A stretch of DNA of 14,698 nt from Gammaproteobacteria bacterium (GTDB taxonomy: Bacteria; Pseudomonadota; Gammaproteobacteria; Xanthomonadales; Xanthomonadaceae): NCBI GenBank assembly GCA_012510865.1, contig JAAZHF010000169.1:1-14698 (forward strand), read 5' to 3'. Numbering within the stretch: the stretch's first letter is position 1; the number at the start of each line of letters is the position of its first letter. Of this stretch, positions 1-7,832 are shown piece after piece. Position numbers and translations under genes: made by a program. The notes beneath the pieces were generated by a model. That model had not been told where the DNA came from. It did no database searches and was given only the letters and a program-made list of their open reading frames with translations.

Positions 1-2884
1 CCTCCATTCCCTGCTCGACGTTGGCCTTGGCGAACTCCACGATCAGGATCGCGTTCTTGCTGGTCAGGCCGACCGTGGTGAGCATCGCCACCTGGAAGTA
101 GACGACGCGCTCCATGCCGCGGAAGGTATTGGCCAGCACCGCGCCGAGGATGCCCAGCGGGGCCACCAGAAGGACCGCGGTGGGCCCCGTCCTGCTTTCG
201 TACAGCGCGCCCAGGCACAGGAACACGATCAGCAGCGACAGCGAGTACAGCAGCGGCGTCTGCGCACCGGACTCGCGCTCCTGGAACGACACCGCCGTCC
301 ACTCGATGCCGAAGCCCTCGGGCAGCTGAGCGGCCAGGCGCTCGATCTCCTCCATCGCGACGCCCGAGGCCACGCCCGGCGCTGCCTCGCCCTGGATCTC
401 GACCGCGGGCACGCCGTTGTAGCGCCCCAGGCGCGGCGAGCCGTAGTCCCAGTGCGAGCTGCCGAAGGCGCTGAAGGGCACCATCTCGCCGACGTTGTTC
501 TTCACCGACCAGAGGTTGAAGTCCTCCGGCGTCATGCGGAACGGCGCGTCGGCCTGCACGTAGACGCGCTTGACCCGGCCGCGGTCGATGAAGTCGTCGA
601 TGTACTGGCCACCCCAGGCCGCGGCGAGGGTGGCGTTGATCGCGTCCTGGGTCAGGCCCAGGGCGCCGGCCTTGGCCACGTCCACGTCGATGCGCAGCTG
701 CGGCGTGTCCTCCTGGCCGTTGGGGCGCACGTTGGCCAGCAGCCCGCTCTGGCCTGCCATGCCGAGCAGCTGGTTGCGCGCGTCGATCAGCGCGTCGTGG
801 CCCAGGCCTGCGTTGTCCTTGAGGTAGAACGCATAGCCGCTGGCCACGCCGAGCTCCGGCATCGCCGGGGGCGCGAACACGAAGATGAAGGCGTCCTTGA
901 CCTGGCTCAGCGCGGCCATGCCGCGCCCGGCCACGGCGCTTGCGGAGAGATCGGCGTCGCCGCGCTCGCCCCAGTCCTTGAGCTTGACGAAGGCCATGCC
1001 GGTGTTCTGGCCCATGCCCGCGAAGCTGAAGCCCTGCACCGAGAACACCGATTCGACAGCGTCCGGCTCGTTCTCGAGGAAGTGCTTCTCCAGGCGCTCG
1101 ATCGACTCGACCGTGCGCTCCTGGGTGGCGCCGACCGGCGTCTGGATCATCGCCATCAGCACGCCCTGGTCCTCGTCGGGGAGGAAGGCGGTGGGCAGGC
1201 GCACGAAGAGCAGGCCCATCACCACCACCAGGGCGGCGAACACGGCCATGCCCTTCCACGGCCGCCCCAGGAGCCCGCGCACGGCGCCCTGGTAGCGCTT
1301 GCTGGTGGCGTCGAAGCCCTTGTTGAAGCGGCGGAAGAAGCGCGCGAACAGGCCGTTGCCGGAGTCATGCGCCTCGCCCTTTTCCAGCGGCTTGAGCATG
1401 GTCGCGCACAGCGCAGGCGTCAGCACGATGGCAACGATCACCGATAGCACCATCGCCGACACGATCGTGGCCGAGAATTGCCGGTAGATGACGCCGGTGG
1501 AGCCGGACATGAACGCCATCGGCACGAACACCGCCGACAGCACCACGCCGATGCCGACCAGGGCGCCGGTGATCTGGTCCATCGACTTGCGCGTGGCCTC
1601 GAGCGGGGAAAGCCCCTCCTCGCTCATGATGCGCTCGACGTTCTCGACCACCACGATGGCATCGTCGACCAGCAGGCCGATCGCCAGCACCATCGCGAAC
1701 ATGGTCAGCATGTTGACCGAGAAGCCCAGCGCGGCGAGCACGGCGAAGGTGCCCAGCAGCACCACCGGCACCGCGATCGTGGGGATGATCGTGGCGCGGA
1801 AGTTCTGCAGGAACAGGTACATCACCAGGAACACGAGGGCGATGGCCTCAAGCAGGGTCACGACCACGCCCTTGATCGACACCTTCACGAACGGCGTGGT
1901 GTCGAAGGGGGTCACCGCCACCAGGCCCGGCGGGAAGTAGGGCTCGAGCTGCTCCATGGCCGCGCTGACGCCGGCGGCGGTATCGAGCGCGTTGGCGCCG
2001 GTGGACATCGAGATCGCGACGCCGGTGGCCGGCTGGCCGTTGTAGCGCGACTTGAACTCGTAGGTCTCGGTGCCCATCTCGATCCGCGCGACGTCGCCGA
2101 GCTTCAGCACCGAGCCGTCCGGCTCGCTGCGCACGATGATCTCGCGGAACTGCTCCGGCGTCTGCAGCCGGTCCTGGGCGTTGATGGTGGCGTTGATCTG
2201 CTGGCCGTCGATCGCCGGCGCGCCGCCGAGCACGCCGACCGCGACCTGCGCGTTCTGCGCGCGCACCGCGGAGGTGACCTCGGGGATAGACAGCGGGTAG
2301 GCGTGCAGCTTTTTGGGGTCCAGCCAGATCCGCATCCCGTACTTGCCGCCGAAGACGTGGATGTTGCCCACGCCCGGCACGCGGCTCAGCGGATCGACGA
2401 TGTTCGCGCTGACGTAGTCGGCGATGTCGATCTCGTCCATGCTGCCGTCCTCGGACACGAAGCCGACGACCTGCAGGAAGCTGGTCATCGACTTGGCCAC
2501 GTTGACGCCCTGGCGCTGGACTTCCTGCGGCAGCAGCGGCATCGCCAGCTGCAGCTTGTTCTGCACCTGCACCTGGGCGATGTCGGGGTCGGTCCCGCTC
2601 TCGAAGGTCAGGGTGATCGTGGCGAAGCCGTTCGACGACGACTGCGCGGAGAAGTACATCAGGCCGTCGAGGCCCTTCATGTTCTGCTCGATGACCTGCG
2701 TGACCGAGTCCTCCAGCACCTGCGCCGAGGCGCCCGGGTACATGGCGCGGATCTCGACCGCGGGCGGAGCCACGGTCGGGTACATCGACACCGGCAGGCT
2801 GGTGATCGACAGCGCGCCGGCAAGCATGATGATGATCGCGATGACCCACGCGAAGATGGGCCGGTCGATGAAGAAGCGTGCCAT
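1..2884 (-). CDS. acrB: RND multidrug efflux permease, AcrB/MexB (HAE-1) type, 3' end outside window
   Basis: Inner-membrane proton/drug antiporter of a tripartite RND pump; it takes amphiphilic drugs, dyes and detergents from periplasm and bilayer and passes them to an outer-membrane channel. 961 codons are visible of the roughly 1040-1050 usual for the family, so the C-terminal end lies beyond position 1. The protein opens with [17 protein letters not shown], the typical first transmembrane helix. The proton-relay pair falls at D407-D408 within [16 protein letters not shown], and the relay lysine is K943 in [13 protein letters not shown]; both match AcrB D407/D408/K940. The start ATG at 2884 lies 6 bases after the stop of the adaptor gene, and its AGGAG ribosome site lies inside the adaptor's last codons, indicating translational coupling. 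An outer-membrane factor gene could follow off the left edge. The acrB name reflects family; a Stenotrophomonas worker might call it smeE-like. Confidence 0.96.
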   Translation of the reverse strand, partial: MARFFIDRPIFAWVIAIIIMLAGALSITSLPVSMYPTVAPPAVEIRAMYPGASAQVLEDSVTQVIEQNMKGLDGLMYFSAQSSSNGFATITLTFESGTDPDIAQVQVQNKLQLAMPLLPQEVQRQGVNVAKSMTSFLQVVGFVSEDGSMDEIDIADYVSANIVDPLSRVPGVGNIHVFGGKYGMRIWLDPKKLHAYPLSIPEVTSAVRAQNAQVAVGVLGGAPAIDGQQINATINAQDRLQTPEQFREIIVRSEPDGSVLKLGDVARIEMGTETYEFKSRYNGQPATGVAISMSTGANALDTAAGVSAAMEQLEPYFPPGLVAVTPFDTTPFVKVSIKGVVVTLLEAIALVFLVMYLFLQNFRATIIPTIAVPVVLLGTFAVLAALGFSVNMLTMFAMVLAIGLLVDDAIVVVENVERIMSEEGLSPLEATRKSMDQITGALVGIGVVLSAVFVPMAFMSGSTGVIYRQFSATIVSAMVLSVIVAIVLTPALCATMLKPLEKGEAHDSGNGLFARFFRRFNKGFDATSKRYQGAVRGLLGRPWKGMAVFAALVVVMGLLFVRLPTAFLPDEDQGVLMAMIQTPVGATQERTVESIERLEKHFLENEPDAVESVFSVQGFSFAGMGQNTGMAFVKLKDWGERGDADLSASAVAGRGMAALSQVKDAFIFVFAPPAMPELGVASGYAFYLKDNAGLGHDALIDARNQLLGMAGQSGLLANVRPNGQEDTPQLRIDVDVAKAGALGLTQDAINATLAAAWGGQYIDDFIDRGRVKRVYVQADAPFRMTPEDFNLWSVKNNVGEMVPFSAFGSSHWDYGSPRLGRYNGVPAVEIQGEAAPGVASGVAMEEIERLAAQLPEGFGIEWTAVSFQERESGAQTPLLYSLSLLIVFLCLGALYESRTGPTAVLLVAPLGILGAVLANTFRGMERVVYFQVAMLTTVGLTSKNAILIVEFAKANVEQGME

Positions 2885-2890
2885 CGGGGC

Positions 2891-4144
2891 TTACTCCTGG
2901 TCGGCCGGGGTGGCGGCGTCCGCAGCGTTCGCGGCGTCCGCAGGGTCGGCTGCATCAGCGGCATCGGCGGCGGCCGGCCGCGGCGCGGGCGCGGCCGCCG
3001 GCGGGGCCTCGGCGCGCACCTCCTCCGTCACTTCCACCTCGGCGCCCGGCGCGATCTTCTGCAGGCCTTCGACCACCACGCGGTCGCCCGCGGCAAGGCC
3101 GGACTCCACCAGCCACTGGTCGCCGACGGTCTGGCTGACGACCACCGGGCGCTGTTCGACGACGCCCTGGGCGTTGACCACCATCGCCGAAGTGTTGCCC
3201 TTGGGGTCGCGGGCGATGCCCTGCTGCGGGACCAGCACCGCGTCCTGGCGCACGCCCGAGCGCAGCACGGCGCGGACGTACATCCCCGGCATGAGCACGT
3301 GGTCCGGGTTGGGGACCTCGACGCGCAGGGCGTAGCTGCCGGTGCTCGGATCCACCGCCACCTCGGAGAACTTCAGCGTGCCGGCGTGCGCGAACTCGCT
3401 GCCGTCCTCCAGCAGGATCGTCACCGGCATGGCTTCGTCGCTGCGCTGCAGCCGGCCTTCGGCCAGCGCGCGGCGCAGCTCCAGCAGCTCGGTGCTGGAC
3501 TGGGTCAGGTCGACGTAGATCGGGTCGAGCTGCTGCACCGTGGCCAGCGGCTGGGGCTGGTTGGCGGTCACCAGCGCGCCCTGGGTCACGCTGGAGCGGC
3601 CGATGCGGCCGCTGATCGGCGAGGTGATGCGCGCCCGGCCCAGGGTCACGTTGGCCGCGTCCAGCGCGGCGCGGGCGGCGCCGACGTCGGCTTCGGCCTG
3701 GCCCAGCGCGGCGATGGCGTTGTCGTGGTCCTGCTTGCTGACCGCGCTGACCGCGACCAGCTCGCCGGTGCGCTTCGCGGTCAGGCGCGCCGCCGCGAGC
3801 GTGGCCTCGGCGCGCTTGAGCTGCGCGCGTGCGCTGTTGGCGGCCGCGCGGTAGCTGGCGTCATCGACCTGGTAGAGCGGCTGGCCCGCCTCGACGATCT
3901 CGCCTTCGGTGAACAGGCGCTTGGCCACCAGGCCGTTGACCTGCGGGCGGACCTCGGCCACCAGCCAGGCGCTGGTGCGGCCGGGCAGCTCGCGGCTGAG
4001 CGCGACCGGCTGCGACTGCAGTACCGCCACGGTCACCGCGGGCCTGGGCGGCGCCTGCTGTTCCCCGTTGCCGCCGCAGGCGGCGAGGGCGAGCGTGAGC
4101 GCTGCGAGCAGCGGGAGTGCGCGGCGGGCGAAGGTCGGGGTCAT
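2891..4144 (-). CDS. acrA: RND efflux periplasmic adaptor lipoprotein, AcrA/MexA type
   Basis: Membrane fusion protein linking the permease to the outer-membrane channel. The 417-residue protein starts with a lipoprotein signal whose lipobox LAAC places the lipidated cysteine at residue 23. The usual adaptor order follows: first lipoyl half (about 60-95, RPQVNGLVAKRLFTEGEIV), an alanine-rich alpha-hairpin (about 97-165), second lipoyl half (ARITSPISGRIGRS), beta-barrel (VDLTQSSTELLELRR onward) and membrane-proximal domain (to about 375). The last 40 residues are a low-complexity Ala/Pro/Asp tail with repeated ADAADAAD-like units, which is odd compared with E. coli AcrA and probably disordered. 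The gene leads the operon: its 5' UTR of about 80 bases begins at the promoter holding the TetR operator. A modest AAGG ribosome site lies about 8 bases upstream of the ATG. Family assignment is secure; substrate range cannot be read from sequence. Confidence 0.95.
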   Translation of the reverse strand: MTPTFARRALPLLAALTLALAACGGNGEQQAPPRPAVTVAVLQSQPVALSRELPGRTSAWLVAEVRPQVNGLVAKRLFTEGEIVEAGQPLYQVDDASYRAAANSARAQLKRAEATLAAARLTAKRTGELVAVSAVSKQDHDNAIAALGQAEADVGAARAALDAANVTLGRARITSPISGRIGRSSVTQGALVTANQPQPLATVQQLDPIYVDLTQSSTELLELRRALAEGRLQRSDEAMPVTILLEDGSEFAHAGTLKFSEVAVDPSTGSYALRVEVPNPDHVLMPGMYVRAVLRSGVRQDAVLVPQQGIARDPKGNTSAMVVNAQGVVEQRPVVVSQTVGDQWLVESGLAAGDRVVVEGLQKIAPGAEVEVTEEVRAEAPPAAAPAPRPAAADAADAADPADAANAADAATPADQE

Positions 4145-4229
4145 TGAAGCGGCCTTGGTCTGTCTGGAAAAAGGACACGCCCAGGGCCGGGAACAGGGTC
4201 GGCTCTGGGCGTGCAGCGTCTGGTTGCGT

Positions 4230-4259
4230 AAGATACATACATGGATGTATGTTTGTCAA
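4230..4259 (-). promoter_or_regulatory. Sigma-70 promoter of the acrAB operon
   Basis: Read on the minus strand, TTGACA (complement of 4254-4259) is a perfect -35. TATCTT (complement of 4230-4235) is a good -10, and the spacer is 18 bp. The predicted transcription start is near 4223, about 80 bases before the acrA ATG. The spacer is filled by the TetR operator, so repressor and RNA polymerase should exclude each other. The promoter is seen directly; its activity is inferred. Confidence 0.75.
4235..4252. promoter_or_regulatory. TetR/AcrR operator palindrome between the divergent acrR and acrAB genes
   Basis: ACATACATGGATGTATGT has two perfect 8-bp arms around a GG centre. From memory it closely resembles the E. 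coli AcrR operator (TACATACA...TGTATGTA) and the TtgR/SmeT operators of pseudomonads and Stenotrophomonas. It overlaps the first base of the acrAB -10 hexamer and stops two bases short of the -35, and it lies 45 bases before the repressor's start codon. This fits repression of both directions by the adjacent TetR protein, relieved by drug binding. Confidence 0.85.
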
Positions 4260-4296
4260 AGGCCGCTTGGCCGCTACTACGCAGGGGTGGGTGAGG

Positions 4297-4941
4297 ATGG
4301 CGCGAAGGACGAGGAAGGAGGCCCTGGAGACGCGCGAGGCCATCCTCGACGCGGCCGAGGACTGCTTCATGGAACACGGCTTCGCCCGCACGGGCCTCGA
4401 GGCGATCGCCGCCCGCGCCGGCGTCACGCGCGGCGCGGTCTACTGGCACTTCGCCAACAAGGACGAGGTGCTGGAAGCGGTCATCAATCGCGTCAGCCTG
4501 CCGTTCTTCCACGGCCTCGAGCGCGCTTCGCGCCCGGAAGGCACGACCCCGCTGCGCGACCTCCGCGCACTCCTCCGGCAGTCGTTCTTCGACCTCAGCG
4601 AGCAGCCGCGGCTGCGGAACGCGCTCGAGGTGATCGAACTGCGATGCGAGGTCCCGGCCTCGGGCGACGCGATCAGCGCGCTGCGCCAGTCCGGGATGCG
4701 CCAGACCCAGTCGCGGATCTCCGCGGCCTTCTCGCGCGCGGCGGCGCTCGGGCAGCTGCGCGACGGGATCTCCCCCGACACCTGCGCACGGACCCTGCAC
4801 TTCGTCATTTCCGGCGCGCTGCGCATGCACCTGCTGGATCCTGCGACGATCGACCTCAGGCGCGACGGGCTCGCCGCGGTGGACCTGGCCCTGCGCGCGG
4901 TCGCGCGCAAGCCGCTGGAGTTCGACCCGCCGGCCGGGTGA
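4297..4941 (+). CDS. acrR: TetR/AcrR-family repressor of the efflux operon
   Basis: A 214-residue TetR-family regulator, the length of AcrR and SmeT (about 210-220). The N-terminal DNA-binding domain (about residues 8-58) contains the helix-turn-helix stretch AIAARAGVTRGAVYWHFANK, nearly identical to the matching part of E. coli AcrR as I remember it. The remaining all-alpha domain should bind ligands and dimerise. The frame is open further upstream, but the ATG at 4297 is preferred: AGGGG lies 9 bases before it, the family N-terminus (MARRTRKEALETREAILDAA) begins here, and longer versions would run through the operator and promoter. Divergent placement and the operator in the shared 152-bp intergenic region point to local autorepression and repression of acrAB. 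Whether it should carry the acrR, smeT or ttgR name is not decidable from sequence alone. Confidence 0.93.
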   Translation: MARRTRKEALETREAILDAAEDCFMEHGFARTGLEAIAARAGVTRGAVYWHFANKDEVLEAVINRVSLPFFHGLERASRPEGTTPLRDLRALLRQSFFDLSEQPRLRNALEVIELRCEVPASGDAISALRQSGMRQTQSRISAAFSRAAALGQLRDGISPDTCARTLHFVISGALRMHLLDPATIDLRRDGLAAVDLALRAVARKPLEFDPPAG

Positions 4942-4958
4942 TCGCGCGCAAGCGGAAC

Positions 4959-4985
4959 GGCCGCCGCACCCGGGGTGCGGCGGCC
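4959..4985. terminator. GC-rich hairpin between convergent acrR and yceI
   Basis: A perfect inverted repeat (arms of 12 bp, GGCCGCCGCACC against its complement, 3-nt loop) lies 17 bases after the acrR stop and about 53 bases after the yceI stop on the other strand. No T-run follows on either strand, so an intrinsic bidirectional terminator is plausible but not certain. Confidence 0.45.
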
Positions 4986-5038
4986 GCTGGCCTGGGGGTC
5001 GCGCCGGGAGCCGCGCCGGAGCGCGGTCGCGGTGCCGG

Positions 5039-5635
5039 TTACTCGCCCTGCTTGGGCACCGCGGCTTCGGTGGTGATGCGCAGCTTCACCTCGTCGCTCA
5101 CGGCCGGCGCGAACATGCCGAGCCCGAAGTCGCTGCGCTTGATGGTCGCCACGGCGTCGAAGCCCGCCGTCGGCTGGCCGGTCATGGCGCTCTCGCCGAC
5201 CTTGTTGATGGTGGTGTCGAGGACGACCTGCCGGGTGATGTCCTTGATGGTCAGGTCACCGGTGATCCTCAGCTTGCCCTCGCCGGCCGCTTCGACCGCC
5301 GTGCTCCTGAAGGTGGCCTGCGGGAACTTCTCCGCGTCGAAGAAGTCGGCGCTGCGCAGGTGGTCGTCGAACGCCGCCACGTGCGAGCTGAGGCCCGCCA
5401 GGGGCAGGACGACTTCGACGCGCGAGGCGGCGACGTTGTCGGGGTCGTAGGTGATCGTGCCCTCGGCCTGCCCGAAGTGCGCGCTCGGATTGGAGAAGCC
5501 GAAATGGTTCCACTGCGCCAGCACGTCGGTGTGCGCGGGGTCGATGGCATAGGTGACGGGCGCGGCCAGCGCGCCGGCGGATGCTGCGAGGAGGACGGCG
5601 GCCAGGACGCCGCGGGACAGGCGGTTGATGTTCAT
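5039..5635 (-). CDS. YceI-family periplasmic lipid-binding protein (first copy)
   Basis: A 198-residue exported protein. Residues 1-25 are a Sec signal peptide with a probable cleavage at ALA/AP. The mature part is a YceI-like lipocalin-style beta-barrel: TYAIDPAHTDVLAQWNHFGF at the start, then HLRSADFFDAEKFPQATFRS and the FxATxxIxRSDFGLG block (FDAVATIKRSDFGLGMF). Family members bind polyisoprenoid-like lipids such as ubiquinone precursors and often sit beside cytochrome b561 genes; the exact role is poorly defined. The frame is open 27 codons further upstream, but the ATG at 5635 is chosen because GGAG lies 6 bases before it and the signal peptide begins there. It is divergent from the pirin-b561-yceI operon and shares its AT-rich regulatory region. 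A second, distinct yceI lies 1.6 kb away. Confidence 0.92.
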   Translation of the reverse strand: MNINRLSRGVLAAVLLAASAGALAAPVTYAIDPAHTDVLAQWNHFGFSNPSAHFGQAEGTITYDPDNVAASRVEVVLPLAGLSSHVAAFDDHLRSADFFDAEKFPQATFRSTAVEAAGEGKLRITGDLTIKDITRQVVLDTTINKVGESAMTGQPTAGFDAVATIKRSDFGLGMFAPAVSDEVKLRITTEAAVPKQGE

Positions 5636-5717
5636 GGGATGCTCCGGGATGCGTTGAGGTGTGTAGTGTCGCGGTGACGGGTCGGGGCGGCGTGAGGGAA
5701 CCGGCCCGCGACGCACA

Positions 5718-5737
5718 GCATATCGTTCTGGATATGC
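5718..5737. repeat. Inverted repeat, candidate operator, GCATATC-N6-GATATGC
   Basis: Perfect 7-bp arms separated by GTTCTG, in an AT-rich stretch about 80 bases before the yceI start. Size and symmetry suit a dimeric regulator. No regulator gene of this kind is visible next to it. Confidence 0.45.
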
Positions 5738-5820
5738 ATGTCATCAGTTATTTTTGGAACTAATGATCGCATTTTCAGAACAACAGGCCGCTTCCGTCCG
5801 CCAACAGTGTCGCCGTATGT

Positions 5821-5840
5821 TGTTCTGCTTGTGGAACAAT
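5821..5840. repeat. Inverted repeat, candidate operator, TTGTTC-N8-GAACAA
   Basis: Perfect 6-bp arms with an 8-base spacer, about 95 bases before the pirin start codon. Related GGAAC/GAACAA half-sites lie upstream at 5756 and 5778, suggesting repeated binding by one protein. The regulator is unknown. Confidence 0.45.
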
Positions 5841-5935
5841 AAAGCATTGCATTGCTTATTGATTGCATTAGGGAAACGAACCAGACTCGCTCCATCGCGG
5901 CACCTGCCCGTGTCCACTACGGTATGGAGCACATC

Positions 5936-6643
5936 ATGATCACACTGCGACCCGCCGCCGAGCGCGGCCATGCCGACCATGGCTGGCTCGAGTCCTGGCA
6001 CAGCTTCTCCTTCGCGGACTACCGGGACCCGCGGCACGTGCACTGGGGCCCGCTGCGCGTCATCAACGAGGACCGGGTGCAGGCCGGAAAGGGCTTCGGC
6101 ACGCACAGCCACCAGGACATGGAGATCATCAGCTACGTCCTGGACGGCAGCCTCGCCCACCGGGATTCGATGGGCAACTCGGCCAGCATCGTCCCCGGCG
6201 AAGTCCAGCGGATGAGCGCGGGCACCGGCGTGACCCATTCCGAGTACAACCACGAGAGCGCGCGGACCACGCACTTCCTCCAGATCTGGATCATCCCCGA
6301 CACCATGGGCATCGCACCCGGCTACGAGCAGAAGGCCTATCCCGACGCCGGGAAGCGTGGCCGCCTGCGGCTGGTGGCCAGCCCCGACGGCGGCGACGGC
6401 TCCGTCCGCATCCAGCAGGACGCGCGCATGTACGCCGGCCTGTTCGACGGCGACGAGCGCGCCGCGCTGGAACTCGCGCCCGGCCGCCTTGCCTACGTGC
6501 ACATGGCCCGCGGCAGCGCGGTGGTCGACGGCCACGCGCTGTCGGCCGGGGATGCCCTGCTGTACGCCAACGAGCCGCGGGTGGACATCGAGCGCGGCGA
6601 GGGCGCCGAGATCCTGGTCTTCGACCTGCCACGCTTTCCCTGA
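5936..6643 (+). CDS. Pirin-family bicupin protein (YhhW-like quercetin 2,3-dioxygenase)
   Basis: A 235-residue cytosolic bicupin protein close in length to E. coli YhhW (231). The N-terminal cupin keeps all four metal ligands: H57 and H59 in GTHSHQDME, H101 and E103 in THSEYNHE, the same numbering I recall for YhhW. Family members bind Fe(II), Cu or other divalent metals; several open the flavonol ring of quercetin in vitro, and others act as redox-sensing co-regulators. The true substrate here is unknown. The frame is open 28 codons upstream, but the ATG at 5936 is preferred: GGAG lies 6 bases before it, and MITLRPAAERGHADHGWLES is the usual N-terminus. It is first in an operon, 12 bases ahead of cytochrome b561, suggesting a shared redox or xenobiotic stress role. 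Confidence 0.93.
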   Translation: MITLRPAAERGHADHGWLESWHSFSFADYRDPRHVHWGPLRVINEDRVQAGKGFGTHSHQDMEIISYVLDGSLAHRDSMGNSASIVPGEVQRMSAGTGVTHSEYNHESARTTHFLQIWIIPDTMGIAPGYEQKAYPDAGKRGRLRLVASPDGGDGSVRIQQDARMYAGLFDGDERAALELAPGRLAYVHMARGSAVVDGHALSAGDALLYANEPRVDIERGEGAEILVFDLPRFP

Positions 6644-6655
6644 CGGAGCTTCGCC

Positions 6656-7237
6656 ATGCAGATCCGCAATTCGTCCGAGCGCTGGGGCGCGGTCAGCCAG
6701 CTGCTCCACTGGGCCATCGTCGTCCTGATCGGCTGGCTGGCCTGGCTCGGCCTGACCATGGTCGACATGCCGCCGACGCCGGCCAAGGTCAATGCCTACG
6801 CGCTGCACAAGTCGCTGGGACTGCCCCTGCTGGCGCTGGTCGCCGTGCGCGTGGCGTGGAGGCTCTACGCCGGGGCACCGCGGCCGGTGCCCGGGACGCC
6901 GTCCTGGCAGGCGCGCGTCGCCAGCGCCACCCACGCGGCGCTCTACCTGCTGCTGTTCGCGATCCCGATCAGCGGCTGGGTGTTCAACTCGGCGTCGGGC
7001 TATCCGCTGCAGTGGTTCAAGCAGTTCAACCTGCCGGCGATCGCCGGCCGCAGCGAGGGCCTCGCCGACCTGGCCATCCAGGTCCACGAATACGGCTTCT
7101 GGCTGCTGCTGCTGCTGGTGCTGATGCATGCCGGCGCGGCCTTCCACCACCACCTTTTCCACGGCGACGACACGCTGCGGCGCATGCTTCCGGCGCTGCG
7201 CCGCGCGGGTCGCGACGACCAGACCACGGAGCACTGA
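6656..7237 (+). CDS. Cytochrome b561 family membrane di-haem protein
   Basis: A 193-residue inner-membrane protein of the prokaryotic CybB/b561 family, which moves electrons between quinol and periplasmic or membrane acceptors. Four hydrophobic helices are visible at about 15-36, 52-70, 90-110 and 145-163. Histidines suited to haem binding fall at H18 (QLLHWA), H51 (ALHKSLG), H93 (ATHAALY), H144 (IQVHEYG) and H158 (VLMHAG); which four act as ligands cannot be settled by eye. A His cluster (HHHLFH) lies just after helix four. GGAG stands 7 bases before the ATG. It is second in the pirin-b561-yceI operon, one base ahead of yceI. b561 and YceI genes are common partners, consistent with a quinone or isoprenoid-lipid link. 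Confidence 0.93.
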   Translation: MQIRNSSERWGAVSQLLHWAIVVLIGWLAWLGLTMVDMPPTPAKVNAYALHKSLGLPLLALVAVRVAWRLYAGAPRPVPGTPSWQARVASATHAALYLLLFAIPISGWVFNSASGYPLQWFKQFNLPAIAGRSEGLADLAIQVHEYGFWLLLLLVLMHAGAAFHHHLFHGDDTLRRMLPALRRAGRDDQTTEH

Positions 7238-7238
7238 C

Positions 7239-7796
7239 ATGAAGACCCCCATCCGCCTCCTTCCCATCGCGCTCGCGGCCGCCTTCGCCGCCGCGCCCGC
7301 CTTCGCCGCCGACTACGTGCAGGCGTCGGGCGCACTGAGCTTTGCCAGCGAATACCAGGGCGAGACTTTCGTCGGCCTCTTCCCCGACTTCCGCACCACG
7401 CTGAGCTTCGACCCCGCCGCACCGCAGGACGCACGGCTCGACGTCGTGATCCCGCTCGCGCCCGCGGACACGAAGAACGGCGACCGCGACACGACCCTCA
7501 AGACCGCGGACTTCTTCAACGTCGCGAAGTTCGCCGAGGCGCGCTACACCGCGGCCGGCTTCCGCAGCCTGGGCGACGGCCGCTATGCCGCCGATGGCAC
7601 GCTGGAGCTGCGCGGCGTGAGCAGACCGGTCACGCTCACCTTCACCTGGACGCCGGGCGACCGGCCGGTGCTCGCCGGACGCGCCACCGTGAAGCGCCTG
7701 GATTTCGGCGTCGGCGCGGGCGACTGGGGCGATCTCTCGATCATTCCCAACGACGTCGCGGTGTCGACGAAGGTGACGTTCCGCCCGGCGCCCTGA
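7239..7796 (+). CDS. YceI-family periplasmic protein (second copy)
   Basis: A 185-residue exported protein with a Sec signal peptide (residues 1-23, cleavage around AFA/AD). The mature barrel shows YceI landmarks: ASGALSFASEYQGETFVGLF at the start, TLKTADFFNVAKFAEARYTA in the middle, and the late block ATVKRLDFGVGAGDW. It is clearly different in sequence from the first YceI, so the two are paralogues and not a recent duplication. The start at 7239 is one base after the b561 stop, with GGAG 7 bases before it inside the b561 reading frame, indicating translational coupling. Likely role: lipid or quinone-related carrier for the neighbouring b561; this is inferred from context. Confidence 0.93.
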   Translation: MKTPIRLLPIALAAAFAAAPAFAADYVQASGALSFASEYQGETFVGLFPDFRTTLSFDPAAPQDARLDVVIPLAPADTKNGDRDTTLKTADFFNVAKFAEARYTAAGFRSLGDGRYAADGTLELRGVSRPVTLTFTWTPGDRPVLAGRATVKRLDFGVGAGDWGDLSIIPNDVAVSTKVTFRPAP

Positions 7797-7832
7797 GGCC
7801 CGCACGGAAGCCGCCCGGGTCGGCGGGCCGGG

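Larger units (their letters stand above)
5636..5935. promoter_or_regulatory. AT-rich divergent regulatory region between yceI and the pirin operon
   Basis: These 300 bases hold no gene. The stretch from about 5718 to 5880 is much richer in A+T than its surroundings and should contain both divergent promoters, though I could not place -35/-10 pairs with confidence. Two inverted repeats stand out: GCATATC-6-GATATGC at 5718-5737, and TTGTTC-8-GAACAA at 5821-5840. Further GGAAC/GAACAA half-sites lie at 5756-5760 and 5778-5783. They look like operators of one or two dimeric regulators that I cannot name. Confidence 0.5.

Noticed and set aside
452..1447. A 331-codon plus-strand open frame
   Set aside because: Antisense shadow of the AcrB-type permease, with His/Glu/Arg-rich low-sense translation.
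1478..4147. An 889-codon open frame on the plus strand across the efflux genes
   Set aside because: It is the antisense of acrA/acrB. The translation is dominated by His, Arg, Asp and Gly typical of GC-rich antisense frames, and both minus-strand genes are certain.
4117..4296. An upstream 60-codon extension of the TetR reading frame
   Set aside because: It would run through the operator and the acrAB promoter, lacks the family N-terminus, and the ATG at 4297 has a proper ribosome site.
5744..7267. A 507-codon minus-strand open frame over the pirin-b561 genes
   Set aside because: The pirin and b561 reading frames on the plus strand carry all conserved motifs; the opposite frame shows none.
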